Shown here piece by piece: positions 44,889 through 55,062 of a stretch of DNA of 64,000 bases (positions are counted from its first letter, which is position 1; every line of letters starts with the position of its first letter). A program made the position numbers and the translations under genes. The notes under the pieces were generated by a model. The model was not told the DNA's origin, searched no databases, and was given only the letters and a program-made list of their open reading frames with translations. This DNA comes from Peribolospora baueri (lineage: Eukaryota; Basidiomycota; Peribolosporomycetes; Peribolosporales; Peribolosporaceae), in contig JAMDHS010000001.1 of the NCBI GenBank assembly GCA_029717555.1, positions 124,001 through 188,000 on the forward strand, in the 5' to 3' direction.

Positions 44889-45240
44889 GTTTTTGGTTGG
44901 TGGGCAGGTCGAAAGACGACGGACGGGTAGGAAGGTCGATCGATCGCTTCCTGCTGCGGCGCACCACTTGACGGTGTTCTCTGCACCCGACCGCGAATGT
45001 CTTCGCTCGCCCATCGAACGGTAGAACGTCCCACGCACTCAAGCACTAACAGTATCTGCAATAGCATGCTCCCACAGGAAAGGGTGTAGTGAACTAGAAT
45101 ACAAAATGCGCAAGTGCGCGCGCGGAGATGTGTGTGGGTGGGTGGGTGTGTGTGACTGGCAGGCGACCGGGGAACACGCAGGCAGCGTTGTATGCAAGTA
45201 GCCCCGGTCTGGTTGTTTTTAGGACGCAACCGCTTTTAGG
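44889..45240. other. Intergenic region RPB2 3' end / SF3B4 promoter
   Basis: 352 bases between two minus-strand genes. It contains a short GTGG/GTGTGTG run (about 45128-45154) and CT-rich patches on the minus strand near the SF3B4 start. No gene is seen. Confidence 0.45.
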
Positions 45241-48200
45241 TTAGTAGAGTCGAGCAGTGATGTTCATCGCCTGCATCTCCTGGAAAAGGAGCTTGGCGGC
45301 GTAGGGAATGTAGACCTGCAAGTCGTACCATAAAGCAAGGGAAACAGCGTGAGCACTGGCGACAGGGCGAGGATGGACCGGGGGAGGAACTAACCTGAGA
45401 AATGTCCGTTCGGTTCTTGCACGAACGGCACTCGTACCTCTGCTTCTTGAGGTTGGCAATAGCCGTGAGGCCACACCTAAAGATAGAGAGCGCGAAGAAA
45501 AGAGGTATACAGATGAGCGCACGTGCACAATTACAGGAAGGAAGGCGAGACACACGCACCAATCGCAGACGTGAAGCCGGTACGCATCCGAAGCATCGAA
45601 AAGACGCTCCTTCAGGAAGGCTGCCACACCGTGCTGAGAACATGCAAGGGAAGTAGAGACGAATTCCCGGTCAGCGCTCTTGCTCTTTATCCGTGCAGTA
45701 TAAAGGGACAGCAACACTAGCAACACTCTTGACCAACTCACTGAAATCATGCAGTCACGCTGGCAGAGGACAGGCGCAAGCAAACAGCACGAGCAAATCA
45801 ATTGTGAGCGTCCAAACGCGAACAGTCACTTCTCCACAAAAAACATCGCCGCCGCTTACCTCCATTTCACCAAACCTCAAACCTCCGTCCCTACTCCTAC
45901 CCTCCACAGGTTGCCTCGTCAAGATCTGCACGGGCCCACGAGCCCTCGAGTGGATCTTGTCGTCAACCATGTGTTTGAGTCGCTGATAGTAAGTAGGGCC
46001 GAGGTACACCTGTGCCTGCAGCTTCCTTCCGGTGTGACCGTTATACATGACTTCGAGGCCACGGGACTGATATCCCTGCTGACGCAACAGGGACGAGACA
46101 GCCTCGACGGTGAGGTCGGTGAAAGGCGTCGCGTCGCCCTCGTTGCCGGTCAGCGCGGACACCTTGCTGAGGAGACACTCGACCAAGTGTCCGATCGTCA
46201 TGCGCGAAGGGATGGCATGAGGGTTGATGATCAGGTCTGGCGTGATGCCCTCGCTCGTAAACGGCATATCCTCCTGCCGGTACGTGATGCCGATTGTGCC
46301 CTTTTGTCCGTGACGCGAGGCGAACTTGTCGCCCGTTTGAGGCACACGAGTGGACCGGATGCGAACCTTGATAAACTTCATCCCTTCTCCATTTGTCGAC
46401 ACCAGCACCTGGTCCACAATTCCGCTCTCGGTCGACTTGAGCATTGTCGACGTGTCTTTGCGTGTGTGGTGTTTGCTGCGCTGACCCAGCTCGTCGCTGG
46501 TCTCGGGGATCGGCGCAGTCTTACCGATGATGATGTCTCCACCGGACACGCGCCAGCCGGGAGCGATCATACCATCGTCGTCGATCTTGTCGTATGTGCC
46601 AATCTTCGTCCCGAGTGTGATGGACGGATTCGGCTTCTCGAAGTCCTCCGTCTGCACCATACCAATCTTCTTTTCCTGGTCCATGTACGTTCGATAATAG
46701 AACGATCGGAATAAACCGCGGTCGATGGCGCTCTGGTTCATGATGACCGAGTCTTCCTGGTTGTAACCGCTGTAGCACAGGATAGCAACGATGGCGTTCT
46801 GCCCGGCCGGCAACTCGCGGAAGCGGAGATACTCCATCGAGCGGGTCGTCGCGAGCGGCTTCTGCGGGTAGTAGAGAATGTTTGCCATTGTGTCCATGCG
46901 GAGCTGGTAATTGGTGAGGTGGACGCCCATGGCCTGCTTGCCCATTGCAGACTGGTACGTGTTACGAGGGGACTGTAGACGGAACAGAGTGCGTCAGTCG
47001 CGTGCACAATCTACAATCGGCAACAATCGGTGGCAAGTCTCACCTGATTGTGATCGGGGAATGGGATGATGCTCGCGCAGATGCCGAGAATCATGGCGGG
47101 GTGAATCTCGCAGTGCGTCCACGTGTGAGAAGCCAACGTGACCTTGCTCTTCAAGCGTCCCGACGGGTCTCCCTCGGAGGTGTCCATGTAATCCGTCGTG
47201 CCAGTGGCAACTGTGCGGCTCATCTCCAGGTCCTCTGGACTCATGCAAATCATCACCGTCTCCTCCTCTTCCGCGTCGAGATAATCGACGACGCCCGTAT
47301 TCACTAGTTCCGAAAAGTTGAACTCGTCGTCTGGATCCTGGAGACGAGCAATGTGCCACTTCTGGAGGTTGAGTGTTTGCGTAGCCTCGTCGATGACGAA
47401 CAGCGGTCGAAGAACGCGACCGGCATCCGTATAGATTTGAAGCTCTCTCTCGCGCACATTGCGCACGATGCTGACTTGAGCATCCACTCCTTTCGTTCGC
47501 CGAAGATTTCGGAGCGTCTCGACGAGACCGTTTGCGTCCGGATGCATGCCGTGCCACACACCGTTGAGGAAAATCTTGGTGCCCTCCGACACGACCGTCG
47601 AAGGGTCCTCTAGATGTTGGAGGTTGAACTCGTTCAGGAAGAGCATGATCGGCTCGCTGGGTGAGCCGACGGAGATCGTCGACATGAGCGAAAGGTTTTT
47701 GACCAGTCCACATGCCTGGCCTTCCGGTGTCTCGGCGGGACAGACCATGCCCCAATGGGTATTGTGAAGCTGACGGGGCTTGGCAATCTTGCCATCTCGT
47801 CCAATAGGGGTGTTGCACCGCCGGAGGTGAGACAGCGTCGAAGCGAACGTGTACCTGTTCAGCACCTGCGACACGCCGGCCTTAGCTTGCATGAATTTCT
47901 TCTGGTCGCCCCAGTTGCCGGTCGCGAGAGAGTACTTCAAGCCATTGGTAATGGTTCCCGACTTAATTGCCGCCTGAATGTTGAACTCCTTCTGAGTCTC
48001 AACGCACTAAGAGAGGAGAAGCGAAAGCGAGGTGAGCATTAATGTTGAAACTCGCTGAGCTCGAATGCAAATGTCAACTCACTTTCTGTAGGTGCCTGTA
48101 CACGTCACGTGTCAGTTTCCTGAAAAGCATTCTGAACAAGCCCGCAAGTAGAGGGCCAGCGAGATCGAGCCGCTTCTTGCCGAAGTGGTCTCGATCATCG

Positions 48201-49888
48201 ACCTCGCGTCGGTCCAGGGCGACGAGAAGCAAACGGTGTATCATGTACCCAACGAAATAGGCCTTCTTAGATTGGCTGCCGGCGGACATCGACACGTGGG
48301 GCAACATCTCCTTTTGTAGGATCTCTTGCGCATATCGGATACGCCTGTCCTTCGAAACGCCCATTGCCGAACCACGACGGCCGATGAAGTCGAGTGCAGC
48401 ATCTTGTTCCTGGATGACGAAACCCTCCTCGATAGAAGGTTTCAACATCTCCTTCAACGTCTCGTCGCCCATATCGTAGCAAATGTGCTCGATGATCTCG
48501 CGGTCCGTTTCGACACCGAGTGCTCGGAAAAGCACGACAATGGGGATGTCTTGCTTGATGTACGGCAAGGTGGCGCGAATTGGCCCGCTACCCTGTTGAA
48601 CGAAAACAAAGAGAGTGGCTTGTTCATAGCTTGCTTCGCTTGGACGTAAGAAACGGGAAAGATATTTGCGCTCACCCTGCCTGCCAGCTTGCCCCTGTCC
48701 CTGTTCTTCGGGTAGAGCTTGATCTGCATGGTGCTGACCGTCTTGCCGCCTTTCTCCACGGCGCTCCTAATCTCGGCTAGGAAGCTGACAGGCGAAGGCA
48801 TGGCCTTGGAGAAGACGTAGACGTGGTTCGCCGCCATTCGCTCCTGCGCTATCAAGACCTTTTCCGAGCCATTGATGATGAAATATCCACCCTGTAAAGG
48901 AGCCAAAATCAGCGAGGTTGACCATGCACAAAATTAACCGGAGCAAGTAGAACAAGTTGAAACTCACCGCATCGTAGGGGCATTCCATCATCTCATAAAC
49001 GTGCTTCTCCTCGAGATTCCGTAGCATGCAAAATACGGATCGGATCATGATAGGAACCTGATTGCAGAAACGCAAAAATGAAACAGGCGTGAGCGCGACC
49101 TCATCTTGATGGATGAATTCTTGCAAAACTTAAGAGCCGGCGCAGCACTGACCCGCCCCAGATAAGCCTTCGGATGGCTCTCAACCTCGCCCTCCTGCTC
49201 CCATATGTGCTCCTTCGTGTTTTCGTTGATTTCTCCGCTGTCGTACAAGACCTTCTTTTCGAGATCGACGTAAAGGTGAGAGGAGTAGGTGAGGTTGCGA
49301 AGTCGAGCTTCCTGCGGCCGAAGCGGCTGCGTCGAACCATCCGCTTCGGTCATCTGCGGGGGGGACAGATAAATCTGCTTGAATTCGATCTCATAGCGGC
49401 GCTGTATGGGAGAAAAACCAGAGTGAGTCCGACGCGTTCGGGAGAGCACGTGTACGAGGTGGAGCTCCACCTAACTCACGGCTCGGTCGCCTTCGTGACC
49501 AGTGTGCTGAGCTGCCTGCTCGAGCCTGAGAAACTTGTTCTCCTCCACGATCTCCTGCATCGTGTTTTCAACGAATTCGTTGAACGACGAGATCTGCTGG
49601 TCCACCAACCCCTTCTCTTCGAAGAAGGACGAGATGACGGCCCAACAATCCTCCTGCGAGATGGGCTCGGACTCGTCGTACTGCTCATCATCGATGATCT
49701 TGTCCGTATACGAAGCGTACGTGCCTTGCGAGTAACCGTAGCTGCTGTACGGATCTAGCACGCCCGCAAATGGGTTGGATTGCAAAAGAACAAAAGAAAG
49801 GAAGCGTGGTAGGCATTCCTGAACCTGACCATGCCCGGGCAAAACACCCAGCTCAAGCAAACAGACATGTACCTTGGCTGTAATCCAT
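45241..49888 (-). CDS. RPB2: RNA polymerase II second-largest subunit
   Basis: Twelve exons (49888-49873, 49754-49480, 49401-49153, 49057-48968, 48891-48676, 48592-48083, 48006-47044, 46972-45860, 45759-45742, 45633-45560, 45476-45395, 45315-45241) give 1226 aa, as in yeast (1224). The 16-nt first exon encodes MDYSQ. Conserved blocks include [78 protein letters not shown] and the active-site [28 protein letters not shown] follows. The C-terminal zinc site is CDWCGL ... CRSCKN, then [16 protein letters not shown]. With Rpb1 it forms the catalytic cleft. Exon 9 is an 18-nt microexon (RDCMIS) that is needed for the conserved HGVAAFL junction. Confidence 0.98.
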
Positions 49889-50402
49889 GGTTGCAGATAC
49901 ACCGACACAGTTTGAGGGCCACACGCAATAATCGAACGGAGGACCAGGGCGGCGCTGAGGCAGGAGGTAGAGATCGCCACCGACGGTGGCGCCCGGACGG
50001 CCCGGCTGCCGGGGACGCGACGATCAGGAGCTGTACGCAAGGGTAAGGTCCTTCGACCGGAGAGCGGCGGGTCAAAGCGCGTACAGCGGCGGATGCAGAC
50101 CAAGCCGTGCAGAGCGTTTGGAGGGGGTAGACCGTGACCAAAGGTCTGAGGTGATGGGGGATGGAATGGTGGAGTGCGGTGATGAGTGTCTCCTTTTCTG
50201 GACGGCGACGACGGAGCCCAAGAAGGGCCGTGCTGCGGTAAGCCAAAATAACCCTAACTGGGGTGCCGGCATGGTTGATATCCACGCACCGATCCATACC
50301 CGCGTTTTAGTCACGACGACGATCGCCATCCTTCTCCAACACCTCCAGCTTTGCCTCCAATCAGCCTTATATCTTCGTCGTCTAGAAGAAACATCAGTCA
50401 AG
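49889..50402. promoter_or_regulatory. Divergent promoter RPB2 / CWC25
   Basis: 514 bases separate the two start codons. I find no TATA box. A GACGACGGAGC/GACGACGATCG pair and a CT-rich stretch before the CWC25 ATG are the only notable words. It serves two general RNA-metabolism genes, which could be co-expressed. Confidence 0.4.
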
Positions 50403-51987
50403 ATGGGTGGCGGAGACTTGAGTGAGTATTTGTTTCGCTGGTATGGTCCGATGACGGCCCGACGCTCATTGACATGTTCGCACCCCCCTCGTCGCCACCT
50501 TAATTGACAGACATGAAAAAGTCGTGGCACCCTCTCTTGATGTCCAACCAGGAGAGGGTGTGGAAGGAGGAGAAGCGTGCGCTTGCGGAGCGGAAGAAGA
50601 CAGAGCAACTTCGCAGAGAGTTGGAAGAGGAGCGTCAGATGCAGGAGCTTCAGCGGTTGCAGGAAGAGGCTGGGGGGAAGCAAAAACAGGAGAAGATGGA
50701 CTGGATGTATGCCACTCCAGCCCAGGGAAGCGGTCCTGACGCGGGTGAGCTGGAGGAGTACCTGCTGGGCAAGAAGAGGGTTGACAAGCTCCTTAGGGCC
50801 GGCGATACCGAAAAGGTGAGCTCCCAAGTCTCGTGTTTGCCCTGCCTTACGTAGTCATACGTATATAACGCCAACTAATTTTTTGCTATTGACCCTTTTT
50901 GCAGCTCTCCAACCAGTCCAAGGAGACATTTATTGCCGTGCAGAATGCCAACACTGCCCGCGATACGGCGGCCAAGATTCGGGAAGACCCATTACTCGCG
51001 ATCAAACAACAGGAGCAGCAAGCGTACCAAACCCTTCTCAAGGACCCTTCTCGTCTCCGCCAGCTCCGAGCTGCGCAGGGATTGCCTGTTGACGACGGGA
51101 AGGGAAAGGGCAAGGAAAAGAGCAAGGAGAGACGGAAAGAGGAGAGACGGAGGGAGAAGGAGGAGAGGCGAGCGGAGAAGGAGCGACGAAGGCGAGGCGA
51201 GAGTCCCGATGGTGATCGAAGGGATTGGGATCGGCGGGACGTTGGACACCTTCGGGAAAGGAATCAGGAAGAGGACCTCCGAAGGCATTCACGCCATCGT
51301 TTCCACAGTCGTTCCCCACCACCCTCGGTGAATGTCTCTGGACGAGGCCGGTACGACGACCCTCGGGACCACGATCGGCACGATCGTCCGCGGTCGTCTC
51401 GACGGGATGATGACCGCTATAGCCGCTATGACCGCAAAGATGACGAGCGTCGATCCGGACCCTCATCGTCTCGTCGTTCGATCTCGCCTCCTCCGCGCCG
51501 AAGAGATGATTACGGAGCCAGCCGCAGCTATCACTCTCGGCCTCGTTCAAGTTCGCCTCCGCCGAAGTCTCGGGACGCACACCATGATGGTGGCCGGTCT
51601 GGTCCACAGAGCAATGGACATTCCGGCCACGTTGCTCGGGGATCCGAGCGACGGCCTTCTCCTTCCCCTCGTTCCGGCTCTGCGTCTTCAGCCGCTCCGC
51701 CTGGACCGACGCCGGCGGATCTGGAAGCTCAGCGTGCCGCACGCCTGGCAGCGATGATGTCCAACGCCCAGGCCATGAGCTCCGAGCGCGCCGCTTATGT
51801 CGAACGCATCAAGGCGGAGGAAGCTGCGGAACAAGCTGCCGAGGAGGCGTTGCGGGCCAAGAGGGCCAAGGAAAAGGGTGAGAAGGGTGCTAGCTTCCTG
51901 AGAGCTCAAGAGAAGCTCGTGTGGGGTGGCGAGGGAGGGTTGGGGGAGAGGATGCGCAGAGGCAAGGTCGGGTTGGTCAAGGAGTGA
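50403..51987 (+). CDS. CWC25: Pre-mRNA splicing factor CWC25
   Basis: Three exons (50403-50421, 50511-50815, 50905-51987) give 468 aa. The first exon MGGGDL joins [19 protein letters not shown], the N-terminal signature of Cwc25/CCDC49, followed by a Glu/Arg/Gln coiled coil (CIR_N-like) and [11 protein letters not shown]. Then come [14 protein letters not shown], a Lys/Arg/Glu helix (about 175-205), a long Arg/Ser/Asp-rich domain (about 205-360) and an Ala/Glu helical end with [11 protein letters not shown]. Cwc25 joins the catalytic spliceosome after Prp2 and promotes the first transesterification. The RS-rich middle is longer than in yeast (179 aa in total) and resembles the animal form. 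Confidence 0.94.
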
Positions 51988-52486
51988 TGCCAATTGGTCT
52001 TCCTCGGTCCTCTTGTTCATATCCTGTATAATAGCTGTGTTCTCCTCGTCATCTTCGGAATTTTGTCAACCTGATGCGTCTCGGTTCTTGCTGTCGCTAT
52101 CGCCTAGCAATCGTGATGATCCCTTTTCCCAGATGGAGCCGTCTCATCCACAGGTAACGTCGAAACGAGGAGTCTGGCCAGGCTCCTATCTTCCGCAAAG
52201 AGAAGACAGCCTTTGTGGAGTAAAGCGGCGCAGTCTATTCGCATTTCGTCCTATCCCGCGAATATTAGGGAAGCATGGACGTGCAAGAAAGCTGGCGGGA
52301 GCGGCCCCTCCGAAGTGATCAGCCGGGTGAGGAGGATGTCGTTACCGCAGCGGCTGCTGCACGTGACCGATTTCCTTTATTTCTCGACGCGCCTTTCGTC
52401 GATCCGGCTTTTCCATCCTTCCAACACCCGGCGGGTCTCACTCGCATCCTCTCTTACCCACCCGCACTGCCCGAATAGAGCTGACA
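51988..52486. other. Intergenic region CWC25 / RPB6
   Basis: 499 bases between tandem genes, including the CWC25 3' end and the RPB6 promoter. No gene, repeat or clear core promoter is evident. The last 100 bases are pyrimidine-rich. Confidence 0.45.
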
Positions 52487-53292
52487 ATGTCGGATAACGA
52501 AGACGAATACGGTGCTGGGTGAGCGATATATGGTAGCTGTGCTGCCTTCTCGTCGCTAGTGGGTCGACAGATTGGGGTCGGGGCAGGTGAAGCCGAGTGT
52601 GCTCGTCGGCTGACCTTTGGCGTGTCCTTTTCGCTTCTTGCGTCCGTGCCCGTGCATGCATTTTCGGGTCGGCTTCTGTCCCCATAGGTACGACGTGGAT
52701 GGGCCCGTGAGTCGACCGTGGTTGCTTCTTGTCTACTAGGCATCTCAAGGGCCGCGGGGGTGTTCTTTCCGGCCATAACTGACGATCTTATTTTTTTTTT
52801 TCAGGATGACTTCCGCGACGACTTTGATGGGGATCGGACCATTGAAGCTGATGAGACAGCGGAGGATTCTACTCTTCAGAATGGTGTGACGGATCAAGCC
52901 AATGGCATCATCCACTCCGGCGCTGCACCAGAGCATGAGGCGGTCAAGTCTCAGCAGCCGAACGCTGAGAGAGTAACCACTCCGTATTTGACCAAGTATG
53001 AGAAGGCTAGGGTGTTGGGGACCAGGGCTTTGCAGATCAGGTGAGGTTTCGTAGGCATTTGAGGATGCCGGTTGGCGTACCCTCACGTATTTTGTTGCTT
53101 CTCTGGCTGAACCACATCTCTCGACTCTACAGTATGAACGCTCCTGTGCTGGTCCCATTGGAGGGTGAATACGATCCGCTGGAGATCGCGAAGAAGGAGC
53201 TGGCACAGCGCAAGATCCCGCTCGTCATCCGAAGATATCTGCCCGACGGCAGCTTCGAGGACTGGAGCGTAAGCGAGCTTATCGTCGAATGA
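52487..53292 (+). CDS. RPB6: RNA polymerases I, II and III subunit RPABC2 (Rpb6)
   Basis: Four exons (52487-52518, 52688-52706, 52805-53040, 53133-53292) give 148 aa. The acidic N-terminus [11 protein letters not shown] leads to the conserved core: [55 protein letters not shown] and the final [10 protein letters not shown]. Rpb6 is shared by all three nuclear polymerases and clamps Rpb1-type subunits onto the core. Exon 2 is a 19-nt microexon with phase 2 to 0 borders, and the acceptor of exon 3 follows a 10-T run. It lies 2.6 kb from RPB2, its polymerase II partner, with CWC25 between. Confidence 0.96.
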
Positions 53293-53667
53293 TCGCACCT
53301 GGCTTGCCCCGTCCTCCTTCCTCCTTTCTATGGTGGCGTCTTCCTCCTCGACGTCCCTTCTTTTCGTTCTCATCTTCCGGTCGGTCCGCTCGCATACGCT
53401 CCCACTTCACCTCTTCCGAACTGTATTATCAACTTGCTGCTTTCGGCGCCGTACATTCGTATCTCCTTTGCGAGGTATCATTATTGGGCAAGGGCCTCGT
53501 GAGTCACCGTGCGCGAGGCTTGCGTCACACTCGAACTCACGGACGCACGGAGCCGATTCCAAACATTCATTGCGGTGCTGCACTCGACCTCTTTAATACT
53601 GTACATGTGGTTCAACACGGTCCGTCCTTTCTGAACGTACAAAAGGACGATTCGATTAAGCACCGCC
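53293..53667. other. Convergent intergenic region RPB6 / myosin light chain
   Basis: 375 bases between two 3' ends. No coding sequence or repeat is recognised. The first 110 bases are pyrimidine-rich. Confidence 0.45.
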
Positions 53668-54873
53668 TCACTGCTCTTCCTCGGGATTTGTCCGAAGGGT
53701 ATTGACGAACTCGCGCTTTTGGAGGTAAGAATGGGTAGGAGGACGATCAGAACAGGGCGGGAGCGTGTGACTGGGGATGGAGAAGAGTGACGGATAGCTG
53801 CAACTCACGTAGTTGAAGTTTCCTTGTCGATCGAGGAAGGGCCCGCTGAGGAATTTGTCGATCTACAAGACGGCGTCCATCGACGAATCATCGTCAGCTT
53901 GATTCTGTGCACCGAAAAAACTCAGCTTCCAGAGCACGAGTGAAACAGCACGCTCACCTCCTTGTCGCTCATTCTATCTGCCACCTCGCCTAACCAATAC
54001 CTCAGCTCGGAGGCGTCGATCTTGCCGTCGTCCCGCTCGTCTAAGCACTCGAAAGCTTCGACAAGCTCGCGCTCGTTGTCCAGTTCGGCGAGGTGTTCGC
54101 CCATCATGGTGAGGAACTGCGTAAAGTTGATTCCTGAACTGCCGGATACGGGCATAAGGGAGGAGGAGGAGAAAGCCGCTAATTGGGAGGCTGTAGGAGG
54201 TTTTCCTGGTATGGCCGAAGGGGGGGATCAGCAAGAGCATCTGTCGGATAGAGGATTCATACATAGTGCGGGCGCTGACACAATGCAAATGATGTTATCT
54301 TCCTCGTCGCAGCTCACCGAGGTTCGTTAGCATGACTTTAAGGTCGTCCTCCGTGATGATCCCATCGTTGTTTTGGTCTATCATCGAAAAGGCCTCCTTG
54401 AATTGCTGGATCTGAAGACACGGGCAAGCGCAGAGAAGTACCAGCAGCGCCCTCAGCTACTAAAGAAATTAAGAGGAGATTCCTTTCCATGGCGCTCCCG
54501 TGGGCTGTAGTCGAATTATGCGACTGCGATACCGCTCCTACTCTGCTAGCTTACCTGCTTGGTATCAAACAGGGAGAACTTGGTGACCAGGGTGGGCAGC
54601 ATAAGAATTATCAGTCGTCACCGCAGGAGCTGACAGGACGTCCTGCTGTGCTCGTCTCATGTCGACCTACTCACCACGCCAGACGACTGCCTCGGGTGAC
54701 CAGCATTGCTGCCCGTCGGCCTCCGCCTCTCTGGGTCGACGCTTAGCGTACCGACGTCCTGCGATCGAAATGACAAGCAGATTATCCTTCCAGCTCAGCC
54801 CTGTCGCATTCAGGCGATCGGCCAAGTCCAGTGCAAGTAGTCCTCCAAAATGAGCTCGCTCGTCACCCACCAT
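53668..54873 (-). CDS. RLC1: Myosin II regulatory light chain (EF-hand)
   Basis: Proposed exons are 54873-54871 (ATG alone), 54758-54675, 54578-54555, 54411-54318, 54205-53958, 53862-53809 and 53715-53668, giving 184 aa, the length of fission-yeast Rlc1. A polar N-terminus ends [34 protein letters not shown] then carries the first EF-hand, with a fairly intact loop [12 protein letters not shown]. Next are [18 protein letters not shown], a second pair with [12 protein letters not shown], and [12 protein letters not shown] near the end. The order matches regulatory (not essential) light chains, which bind the IQ motif of type II myosin at the cytokinetic ring. Phase is zero across the first three junctions. 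The one-codon first exon is the least certain part; an AAG acceptor at exon 3 is supported by an upstream CTGAT branch site. Confidence 0.8.
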
Positions 54874-55062
54874 GCTGTCTGTATCTTCGCCCCCAAGCTG
54901 GCAGGTGGATGTTGGTCAACACCGACGCCAGCTTGAGCGCTCTTATTAGGGGCGTGCTCCGCTCGGACGCTCGCTTGTGCTGCGGCATCGATCACTCACC
55001 ACCTGCTCCGCCGGAAGGAACACTTGCACTTGCTCAAGTCCAGTCGAGTCCCAGTAGTGAGC
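54874..55062. promoter_or_regulatory. Short divergent promoter RLC1 / SLH1
   Basis: Only 189 bases lie between the two proposed start codons. If the RLC1 start is right, leaders of both genes must be short or overlap. No TATA element is seen. Confidence 0.4.

Noticed and set aside
45749-46714. Long plus-strand open frame over RPB2
   Set aside because: It mirrors the highly conserved RPB2 exon 8 and gives no recognisable protein.
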